The notes under the pieces: generated by a model | What the model was told of the DNA's origin: nothing | Database searches by the model: none | Seen by the model: the letters and a program-made list of their open reading frames with translations, nothing else | Part shown: positions 35,546 to 44,801 of the stretch, piece after piece | Numbering within the stretch: the stretch's first letter is position 1 | Layout of the letters: the number at the start of each line of letters is the position of its first letter | From: Nicotiana tabacum | Lineage: Eukaryota > Streptophyta > Magnoliopsida > Solanales > Solanaceae | Reading direction: 5' to 3' | Assembly (NCBI RefSeq): GCF_000715075.1 | Contig: NC_134097.1 | Coordinates: 123,254,997-123,318,996, forward strand | DNA: 64,000 nucleotides | Position numbers and translations under genes: made by a program

Positions 35546-36496
35546 CAAGCATGCGGTAATGCCTTTGAGAGCATTAAATCCTACTTGATGAAGCCTCCAG
35601 TTTTAGCAGCCCCTATACCTGGAAAGCCATTGATACTATACATTGCGGCACAAGAAAGGTCTGTTGGAGCACTGTTGGCCCAAGAAAATAGTGAAAGGAA
35701 AGAAAACTCTCTTTACTACTTGAGCAGGATGATGACACCGAACAAGCTGAATTATTCGCCAATTGAAAAGTTGTGTTTGGCACTAGTCTTCTCATTTCAA
35801 AAGTTGAAGCACTACTTTCAAGCTCATGTTGTTCGTCTTGTTTCTAAGGCAAATCCCATCAAGTTCGTGATGTCAAAACATGTCCTTAGTGATCGACTAG
35901 CAAGGTGGTACCTCCAGTTTCAACAATTTGAAATCGTGTACATCCCTCAGAAGGCTATAAAAGGACAAACGTTAGTGGACTTTTTGGCAGATCACCCTAT
36001 ACCTGATGATTGGGAGCTAACTGACGAACTACCTGATGAGGACGCCATGGTCATCGAAGTTCAGCCTCTATGGAAGATATACTTTGATGGTGTTGCACAT
36101 CGTGGAGGAGCTGGTGCTGGTGTAGTATTTGTCACTTCTCAAGGTGAAGTTATGCCCTACTCTTTTACGGTGACGCAACTCTGCTCTAACAACATTGCTG
36201 AGTATCAAGCACTAATACTTGGGCTCGAAATGCCTGTCGAAATGAAGCGGTTGCAATTACAAGTCTTTGGTGACTCTCAGTTAGTGGTCAATCAGCTTTT
36301 AGGTAGTTACGAGGTCAAGAAGCCTGAACTATGCCCATATCATGATTATGCTAAAAAGTTAATGGGGTGGCTCGGTGATGTGACTATTCAGCATGTGCCA
36401 AGGAAAGAAAATAAGAAGGTGGATGCTTTAGCTGCCCTAGTTTCATCTTTAACCCTGCTTGATCAAGCGCAAGTTTTGTCTACCAAAAATGGGTAG
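35546..36496 (+). pseudogene. Tat RNase H plus archaeal-type second RNase H
   Basis: The first part (LILYIAAQERSVGALLAQ ... LSYLSRM-type) is the RNase H attached to RT. From about 36065 a second RNase H fold follows, with acidic positions in YFDGVAH, AEYQAL, FGDSQLV and KVDALAAL. Dual RNase H, with the second of archaeal type, is characteristic of the Tat lineage. The frame ends with a TAG at about 36494-36496 and shifts into the integrase frame. Confidence 0.88.
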
Positions 36497-37821
36497 TACC
36501 GCCGTCAAGTGATGCTGAAGGTGAAGAAAATGAACTCAAGCATCTTGTTGCTATTTCTGAAGTCGAGAGAGAAGAATGGCGACAACCCATTATCGACTAC
36601 TTGTGCTATGGGATACTTCCAGAAAATCCGCGGAGAAGAACTGAAATCTGTCGTCGTGCACCTCGCTTCCTTTACTACAAAGATACCCTATACAGAAGAT
36701 CATTTGAGGGAGTACTCTTGCGATGCTTAGGGGAAGATGAAGCACTCCAAGCTTTGCAAGAAGCGCATTCTGGGGTATGTGGGTCACACCAGTCTAGACC
36801 AAACCTTCACGTTCATATAAAAAGGATGAGATATTATTGGCCAACGACGGTAAAAGATTGCTTGGACTATGCTCGAAGATGCAAGGCTTGTAAATTCCAT
36901 GCAAATTTTATTCACCAACCTCCTAAAGTGTTGCACCCGACTGTGGCATCCTGGCCGTTTGACGCTTGGGGATTGGATGTTGTTGGACCACTGCCAAAGT
37001 CCTCTGGTGGGCACCTATACATCCTGGCTGCAACAGACTACTTCTCAAAATGTGTTGAAGTTGTTGCTCTCAAGGAAGTAAAGAAGGAAAATGTTGCAAA
37101 TTTCATCCGAGTAAACATTATTTATCACTTTGGCATTCCTCGCTACATAATAACGGATAATGGAAAGTCATTCGATAATAGGTTGATGAACAAGATTTGT
37201 GATCTCTTTGGCTTCAAGCAACATAACTCTTCGATGTACAATGCTGCCGCCAATGGTCTAGCTGAGGCATTCAACAAAACTCTATGCAACTTGCTAAAAA
37301 CAATCGTCTCCAAATCCAAACAAGATTTGAATGACCGGATGGAAGAAGCTCTATGGGCATATAGGACAACTCACCGCATGCCAACACAAGCGACTCCTTA
37401 TTTACTGGTTTATGGAGTCGAAGTCGTCTTGCCACTTGAGCGTCAAATACCTTCATTACGACTGGATATTCAAGAAGGGATCGCTAATGAAGAAAATGCT
37501 CGACTTCGATTAGCAGAGTTGGAGGCTCTTGATGAGAAGAGGTTGGGAGCTCGACAGAGTCTTGAATGTTATCAAGCTCGATTGTCTCGCGCCTTCAATA
37601 AAAGAGTTCGCCCGAGATCCTTTCAAATAGGAGATTAAGTCCTTGCCATACGAAGACCCATAATTACTTTCCATAAACCTGTAGGGAAGTTCACTTCAAA
37701 ATGGGATGGACCATATGTTATACAAGAAGCTTACTCAAGTGGGGCTTACAAGCTGGTTGATGCAGATGGCATGAGAATCGGCCCTATCAATGGCAAGTTT
37801 TTGAAGAAGTATTATCCTTGA
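36497..37821 (+). pseudogene. Tat/Ogre integrase
   Basis: Contains the zinc-binding HHCC module (EAHSGVCGSH ... CKAC near 36760-36890), the DDE core (GLDVVGPLP, ITDNGKSF, GLAEAFNKTL) and a C-terminal GKFTSKWDGPYVIQEAY domain ending in KKYYP and the stop at 37819-37821. A TAA at 37636-37638, where a Gln or similar codon is expected, breaks the C-terminal domain. Integrase inserts the cDNA copy. Confidence 0.92.
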
Positions 37822-37993
37822 AGTTACAACGCTCCTTGACGCATGAACCTAAACTGCATGTTGCTACACTCTTGGCCCGCAAGAGTATAAACTGTGTACA
37901 ACCCACAAAAAAAAGTCCGCTAGGTTAAAAATCTTGAAAGAGGCAGCCTAGGCAAAAGTTAGGACGTAAAAAAAGGGGAAAAATCTACCCATT

Positions 37994-38066
37994 CTGAACT
38001 ACGGTATGACTTGATCCTCTTCACTGAGGTACGTAGGCAGCTTAGAGTTTCATTCTAAGTTCAGTC
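37994..38066 (+). ncRNA. Structured motif copy 5 (in the Tat element)
   Basis: P1: CTACG 37999-38003 with CGTAG 38032-38036. P2: CCTC 38016-38019 with GAGG 38026-38029. P3: CTTAGA 38041-38046 with TCTAAG 38054-38059. Pseudoknot: GACT 38008-38011 with AGTC 38063-38066, a compensatory variant of GACC/GGTC in copies 3 and 4. It lies about 170 nt after the integrase stop. Confidence 0.75.
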
Positions 38067-38449
38067 GCATAAGTTCAAAAGATACATATTTCCCCAATTG
38101 TTGTCTGAGTGAAGTATGGAGGAATGCAAAATCAAGCTGAAACGCCATCCTCTTGTTGAACTTTGATCTCATTTGATTTAAAAGGGGCAACCCTCCATGG
38201 TAAATTGATATCTTCAATTGGCCGATTTTAAGAGGATGTAAAGTATTTGCATTGAAGGCCAGAGATTCTCTATGTCTTCAGGTTTACCAATCCTTCAAGT
38301 TTTTTTGGTCTCCAAGTCTGCCCTCTGCCTTAAAAAAAGGGAAGAGAAGAGAGGCGTCAAAAGGAAACACAAGTATAAGGAAAAGATTGTTTGGCACAAC
38401 GTTTCAAATTCAGTGAGACTTGAACCCAAGATATTTGTGAGAATATGGC

Positions 38450-39260
38450 TCTTAAATTTCGATTGATGGAAAGTAAGACATCTTTCGATCTTGAGGCTTC
38501 CATACCAAGATGCAAAAGTTTTGGTGAAGTCGCACAATCTGAAATCGTCAGCGTGTCAGAATTTTACGTTGAATTTGTAATATTATCTGAAAATATCCTT
38601 AAGATATTAAATTTTGTATTCTGGATATGATTTAAATTTCGAAGTTGGGTTTCCGAAAAATCAAACGGTTCATAATTTCGACGTTTCTACACCGAGATAT
38701 GAATTTTTTGGTGAGACCGCGCAAATCTGGAATTGATAGCGTGGTGCAATATAAAGTTGATTTCAAAATATTATCAGGGACGATTCTGAAGTTTTTTTAT
38801 TAAGAATTTTGGATATGTTCTAGATCTTGAAGTCTAGGTTTCTTGAAATCAAACGGTTTGTAATTTCGATATTTCTACACCGAGATATGAATTTTTTGGT
38901 GAGACTATGCAAATCTGGAATTGATAGAATTGTGCAATATAAAGTTGATTTCAAAATATTATCTGGGACGATTCTGAAGTTGTTTGATTGAGAATTTTGG
39001 ATATGTTATAGTTCTTGAAGTCTAGTTTTCTTGAAATCAAACGGGTTGCAATTTCGATATTTCTATTTTGGATATGAATTTTTTGGTGAGACTACGGAAA
39101 TCTGAAATTTTCAACGTGGTAAAATATAAAGTTGGTTTCAAAATATTATCCGGCGCGATTCTGAAGGTTTTTGATTATAAGTATTGGATATATTTTAGAT
39201 GTTGAAGTCATCAAATAGTTCATTATTTGGACACTCCCACAACAAGATATGAATCTTTTG
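38450..39260 (+). repeat. Tandem array, unit about 185-190 bp
   Basis: About four diverged copies. The phrase gatatgaattttttggtgagac recurs near 38695, 38882 and 39075, with an older copy near 38500. Each unit includes aaatcaaacgg, attatc(t/a)g and a gattctgaag word. Confidence 0.85.
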
Positions 39261-39339
39261 TTACAAGCGCGTAAAGCTGAAAATTATGCGACTAAGATAA
39301 AAGTCGGATAATGTAAAGCAAAGAGAAGCTGAAATATTT

Positions 39340-39830
39340 AAGCCTTCGAAGTCTCCAAGTTGAAGTCTTCAAGTCCGTCGGTATTCAAGTTGAAGTCCCC
39401 AAGTTGAAATCTTCAACTCTGTCGGTCTTCAAGTTGAAGTCTTCAAATTCCCCGATCTTCAAGTTGAAATATTTAGGTCATCCAAGTCTCAAAGTTGAAG
39501 TCTTCAAGTCCGTCGTTCTTCAAGTTGAAGTCTTCAAATTCGCCGATCTTCAAGTTGAAATATTTAGGCCCTTCAAGTCTCAAAGTTGAAGTCTTCAAGT
39601 TCGTCGGTCTTCAAGTTTCAGTCTTCAAATTCGCCGGTCTTAAAGTTGAAATATTTAAGTCCCTCAAGTTGAAGTCTTCAAGTCTTTCGGTCTTCAAGTT
39701 TCAGTCTTCAAATTTGCCGATCTTAAAATTGAATTGTTTAATCCCTCTGAATCTTCGAGTTGCAGTCTGCAAAGTCCGCCAAATCTTCAAAGTTCTCCAA
39801 GTGTTCAAGTCGATGTCGTCTTCAAGTTGA
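39340..39830 (+). repeat. Tandem array of cttcaagttgaagtcttcaa units
   Basis: Short units of about 30 bp are organised into a higher unit of about 91 bp (gaaatattta at 39465, 39557 and about 39645). CTTCAAGTTGAAG is itself near-palindromic. The open frames here are by-products of the repeat. Confidence 0.85.
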
Positions 39831-39972
39831 AGCTTTATAACTTTCCAATCATAAGGTGGACATATAAGTCCCTTTGCACCTTAAGTTAGCCTCTTCGTGG
39901 GTTTGTCCTTAAAAGGAACTATAACTTTCCAATCTTAAGGTAGACATATGAGTCCCTTTGCACCTTAAGTTG

Positions 39973-40500
39973 GCCTCGCCGATAGTCCGGTCGTTTTGAG
40001 AGTAATCTCTCCGATAGTCGGGCCATTTTGAGAGTAATTTCTCCGATAGTCGAGCCACATTGAAAGTAATCTCTCTGATAGTCGGGTCATTGAGAGTAAT
40101 CTCTCCGATAGCCGGGTTATTTGAGAGTAATCTCTCCGATATTGGGCCACATTGAGAGTAATCTCTCTGATAGTCGGGCCATTTTGAGAGTAATCTCTCC
40201 GATAGTCGAGCCACATTGAAAGTAATCTCTCCGATATTGGGCCACATTGAGAGTAATCTCTCCGATAGTCGGGTTATTTGAGAGTAATCTCTCTGATAGT
40301 TGGGCCACATTGAGAGTAATCTCTCTGATAGTCGGGTCATTTTGAGAGTAATCTCTCCGATAGTCGAGGCACATTGAGAGTAATCTCTCCGATATTCGGG
40401 CCACATTGAGAGTAATTTCTTCGATAGTCGGGGCACATTGAGAGTAATCTCTCCGACAATCAGGCCACATTGAGAGTGATCTCTTCGATATTTGGACAGG
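39973..40500 (+). repeat. Tandem array of 16 short units with a GAGAG-TAAT-CTCTC hairpin
   Basis: Sixteen copies with 30-36-bp spacing, each carrying gagagtaatctctccgatag and a variable tcgggcca(c/t)att linker. The core can fold as GAGAG/CTCTC around TAAT. Open minus-strand frames through the array reflect the repeat length and not a gene. Confidence 0.9.
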
Positions 40501-41298
40501 GATGAGTATCCATCCCCTCACACCCTAAGACCGCCTTCTTCATGTGTAGATCATCTTGTTAAACAAGAGCATATCTTTCTCACTTGACTTACAAAAAAGA
40601 AAAAAAGACAATAAAGGAAGAAAAGCACAAGAAAAGAAAAAGAAACTACCTTCACGTTGATGCTTCCGAGTTCATAAAACTAGACTCAATTGGCTTGCGA
40701 AAACTACAAATTAATACTCAACAAATGCGAGTACGGGGGGTTTATATAGATTTGGAGATGAGGCGTTAATAAGTCATGGTCCGATGTGGGATTTGTTGTA
40801 TAAAGACGGTATGACTTAATCCTTGTGTGTCCAAACTAAAATTGGTAAGGAATTTGACTCCTAGTTGGATTTAACGATGCTTGAGGATAAAGGCTGTGCG
40901 GCGGCTGAAGCTTTTCCTTCTCTGAATGCTTAATGGAGTGGCAAGAGGAAATTCTTTTGGATAATTCTGCGTATTATAATTCTTGGTAAAGTGGACAAAT
41001 ATAATAATTGTGCAACTGGCCAAACACTTGGATTGTAATTCTCAATACATTATCTACTTGAGAAAGGATTTAAATGCAAAGAAATTGACTTTGGCGTTAA
41101 TGGACGAATGAGCCAATTGACTAAGATTGGTTTATTCACTAGTTAAAGTGTGTTTCTGGAGCAATAATTCAATGAATTGCCATATGCATTGGCGAGACTC
41201 TTAATTCGACTAACTTGAGGAAGAATGCAATTTAATAAATTCGTACTTCAAGTCTAATCTGTGTAAATACCACGATAAATCTTAAAATAGGGGGCATT

Positions 41299-42200
41299 TG
41301 TAGGCATATAAATTTTAAATCCATAAAGAATTTGGATTATATTTTAAAATTCAAGATATATTGATCCAAATAAATATTATGGGCTAATATAATTGAATTA
41401 CTTATATAAGTCCAATATATATGAATTAAATAAATATGTCTTAATCTATTGGGTTAGCCCACTTAATTGGGCTACAAATGATGAGCCCACTTCATTAGGC
41501 CCAAGAGATCATCTTCCTAGAGGCCCAGTTTGGTGCCACGCGTGAAATGACGTGGCACGCCAAGTCAAGCGGAAGAGCCAATAGGATCATGCCCCATATC
41601 AAAATGACAAGGCATGCCAAGTCACATTAAAAGGCCAATGAATCACGCCACGTGTGCAAGTGACATGTTCTGGCCAATCAAATGCGGCCATGTCACACTT
41701 CAATTTGATTGGTCGGAAAGAGTTTGTTCTTATCACAACTCCTCCCTTCCACAACTAGGGGTCTTCATAACCCAAAAAAGGGACCAGAAGTTATAACAAG
41801 AAGCAAGAGAGAGCTCGTGGATCAAACGCCACAAATTTATCTACAAGTTTCAGAGTTCAAGCAACCAAGTTCAAGTTCAAGAACAAATCAAGTATTCAAG
41901 CTCAAGAACGAAGAACAATTCAAGTATTCAAGATCAAGAACGAAGTCAAATCAAATACAAGGCGTTCAAGATCAAGGCTACTTATTCGTGATACAATTCG
42001 TGGCAACAATCAAAGTGTTCGTGACGGTTAAATGAAATTCAAATTCAAGATCAAGCTCAAAGGCCCTTAAATTTTTACTAGAAAAGTAGAATCAGAGGAA
42101 TCATAGAGATTGTACACTCAAATATTCGAAATTAAATACTACGATTGTTGCGATATTTTCGGTCTTGATTTTATTTTCTCGACGCAATTTATTGTCTACA
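41299..42200 (+). repeat. Right (3') LTR of the Tat element, complete
   Basis: 902 bp, TGTAGGCATA...ATTGTCTACA with a 5-bp inverted TGTAG/CTACA terminus, preceded by the purine tract. The last 386 bp match 12552-12942. Confidence 0.93.
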
Positions 42201-43870
42201 ACGCTATATTAATAATTTGAATCAATAAAAATTTAATGAGTTACTATAATAATAAAAAGAAATAATTAAGTCTTTAAATTAATTATTAGCAAAAAAAACA
42301 TAATCCAATTATTTTTCAAATGCACCCATCTAAGTACAATTAATTTTGTAGTTAACAAAACTCCTTGGTATATACATTTATTTCCATAAGATCAAGCAAA
42401 TTGGCGGTGAACAAAATAAATAAAAGAGGAATATCAGTTATATAATATAGCATTAAGCGAGTAAAATTGATTAAAAATACAAACTTAAAATAATAAGAAT
42501 AAAATAGTGGATCAAAATATATTCTAAATAAATTATAGTTAATTTTTTTTTTCTTGCACTCATTTCATTGAATAACAACTCCTTAGTTTTTTCTTTATAC
42601 AGCTAGCTAAATGCAACTAATATCCTTAGAAAATAGAGTTATATTGGACAAATAGTTATTTAATTATTTCTTTAATATATCTAAAAATTTATTTAATTAT
42701 TTTATAATATTTAAGAATAATCACTTAATTATTTTTCTAATATTTATCACTTTAAAATCAACAAAATTTTTAGTTATAAATTTTTTTTATTTGAACTATG
42801 TCCTAATAGGACATTAAAATCAATTAAAACTCTTCTAAAAACTTAGTTTCTATTTAGGTGAAACTTCAAGCTTCGTCGTTTTCCTTTTCTTCAAAAAAAA
42901 AAAACTTTCATGCATACTCTTTCTCTCTAATTAATAACCTCAAATCTTTTCCTTACCAGTAAGATTTCAAAAATTTACTAAGTATCTTTATAGAGAGTAT
43001 TACTTGAGATTCATAATATTCTTAGTTTTATGGCTTACTACCAAAAATTTATGAGATTTTTTTGCCACAAATCTTGATTGATTATATTCTTTGATTTTAT
43101 AATGCAGCTATTTATTACTCTATTATACTATTTATTACATGTATTATTTTACTATTATATAAGTAAAACGATCGAAGTGAAAAGTTAAAATTGCTCATAG
43201 AAAGTCGAACTACATCATTACCTTTTAGTCATACATTATATTTAATGTTATACCTAACGTTTTTGTACTATGAAACAAGTAATAGAACAGAAGGAAGAAT
43301 GACTAGAGCGGACCAAACTCAAACATGATTAGCATTTATAATTTTGAGGAGCTCATACTTTTTTAAATAAATTTTACATTTATAATGCAAATATGTCTTT
43401 TGAATATATTTTATGCTACTTATAAAAAAGCTTATTTTTATTGATACAAGGTACATGCGCATTGCGCGTATCTTAAGACTAATTAAAAAGTAAAAGAGAG
43501 AAGGACGAAAAAGTAGCATAATAACTTTACGGAAGAATTTGACTTAAAAAAAAAACTTTACGGAAGAGGTAGTTGCAAATTGAAGAGGATAATGGATTGG
43601 CTAACGCCTAATTTGAAGGTTTATAACTTCACTTATGCGGAAGTGGATGTGCCGTAATTTTCAAAATAAGAATGACCTCAACCTGACCTAAAGAGTTGGG
43701 GCGCTTGACCAACTAAGCAAAGAAAGGGTTGATGCGTGTGGTGTCAGTTATATAGTATCTTTATCTTGTATCTCGTTTTCCAGATCATTTTATTCATATA
43801 ATTAGCAAAAAAAATGACCAAGCGGTGTCACGTGACACCGCTTGAACCTTAGTGCATCCATCCGCCCGTG
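42201..43870. mobile_element. Right arm of the hAT-like element
   Basis: AT-rich, no readable transposase. It ends CCATCCGCCCGTG followed by the duplication cttgtagc. A 26-bp perfect palindrome lies at 43819-43844. Confidence 0.7.
43819..43844. repeat. 26-bp perfect palindrome near the hAT end
   Basis: Centred on tcacgtga (43827-43834) and extending nine bases further on each side with full complementarity (the arms include AAGCGGTG and its inverse). One half, GCGGTGTCAC, occurs alone near the other terminus at about 42-53 nt after 12000. It could be a subterminal transposase-binding site. Confidence 0.85.
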
Positions 43871-43878
43871 CTTGTAGC

Positions 43879-44801
43879 TTATAATGGAGGAATACTTAGT
43901 ATTAATTTTTAGATCTCGCCTGCTTGTTTAACATTCTTTTGGTTTATGAAGAACCAAAAGAAGTGATTGAATCAATGACTGACCAGATTGAACCACTGAT
44001 AAAATTATATTTGATTGACTAAAACATGTCATTTGTACCTTTGACACATTCTTATTGACCTTTTGATTAGACTTAGCATGCCACATCATTTAGTATGAGA
44101 TAGTTGCATACTTTCATTGGCTCTTTTAATGGATTTGGCACGTCCGCACGTCTCTTAGTTCATTTGACACGTGGCACAAAGTCACAAACTTGGGCGTTGA
44201 TGCTAAAAGATAAATTACGTTAAACATCCCTACAAAATCACTTAGTTTCAGATTGAGATGTTTAGCCCACAATATTCAATTGAACTAATATGTAATAAAT
44301 TATAGTTTGAATTCTTTTATGAATTTAAATTCAATAAAATCTAAATGTTTCGAGTGTCATTTCTAATATTTTAAGTTTTAAATTAAACAATCGCATAATT
44401 TAACATGATATTAAAATATAAAACATATGTTTGGTTTACACTAGACAAATTCGGACAAACTTTTATTTTCAATTTTAACTTTGACTTTCTTAAAAGGCTT
44501 TGGGAGAAGGGTTGTTGAGAATGACATCTTTGTCATCTTGGTGTTTTATCCCAGGATACCCCTTATTCCTTCAACCAAAACGACCCTTTAGACTTTGATC
44601 TAGACAATAGGAATGTTGTGATTAAGAAGAATGAGCAAAAATTTCCTGTATAAATCTCTACAAATCTCATTGATATATACATGTATAGGAAATGATATAC
44701 TCTGCAGTATTCGATTTTGTATCTGCAGCTACAGTTCTAATTCCTATAGTAGAAAGAACAAGTTTAGGGATGTCGAGATTGGCAGGACCCTCTTATCACT
44801 T
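43879..44801. other. Intergenic and 3' UTR side of the Rieske gene
   Basis: No coding frame recognised. The part closest to 44801 would contain the 3' UTR of the minus-strand gene that follows. Confidence 0.5.

Larger units (their letters stand above)
37822..41298 (+). other. Non-coding 3' region of the Tat element
   Basis: No protein-coding signal. It holds one structured motif (37994-38066), three unrelated tandem arrays (38450-39260, 39340-39830, 39973-40500), a stretch without recognisable content (40500-41283), and the polypurine tract aaaatagggggcatt at 41284-41298 next to the LTR. A long untranslated 3' segment is usual in Tat/Ogre elements. Confidence 0.8.
12552..42200 (+). mobile_element. 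Ty3/gypsy Tat/Ogre-lineage retrotransposon, nested and decayed
   Basis: Left LTR piece 12552-12942, PBS at 12948, gag-protease 13019-15941, RT-RNase H-second RNase H-integrase to 37821, a long repeat-rich 3' non-coding region, purine tract 41284-41298 and right LTR 41299-42200 (TGTAG...CTACA). Integrase last marks Ty3/gypsy. A second, archaeal-type RNase H between RNase H and integrase, plus the large non-coding 3' part, marks the Tat/Ogre group. Removing the two insertions (15942-32140 and 32250-33836) leaves about 11.9 kb. The coding frames have many stops and at least three frameshifts. Confidence 0.92.
12017..43870. mobile_element. hAT-like element split by a nest of retrotransposons
   Basis: Perfect 8-bp duplications cttgtagc flank the interval. 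The left terminus reads CAGTGGCGTACGCAG. The right terminus, read inward, is CACGGGCGGATGG, a degenerate inverted partner of hAT type. A subterminal box GCGGTGTCAC occurs near both ends (about 12042 and, as a palindrome, 43819-43844). Only 12017-12551 and 42201-43870 (about 2.2 kb together) belong to the element; the rest is inserted Tat/Ogre DNA and its passengers. No transposase is readable, so it was probably non-autonomous before it was broken. Confidence 0.75.

Noticed and set aside
39973..40500. CRISPR-like regular repeats
   Set aside because: Plant nuclear context, no unique spacers of constant length, units diverge by ordinary tandem decay.
39404..40521. Open frames across the tandem arrays on both strands
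   Set aside because: The repeat units lack stops in some frames, so long ORFs appear automatically; the peptide is a simple echo of the DNA repeat.
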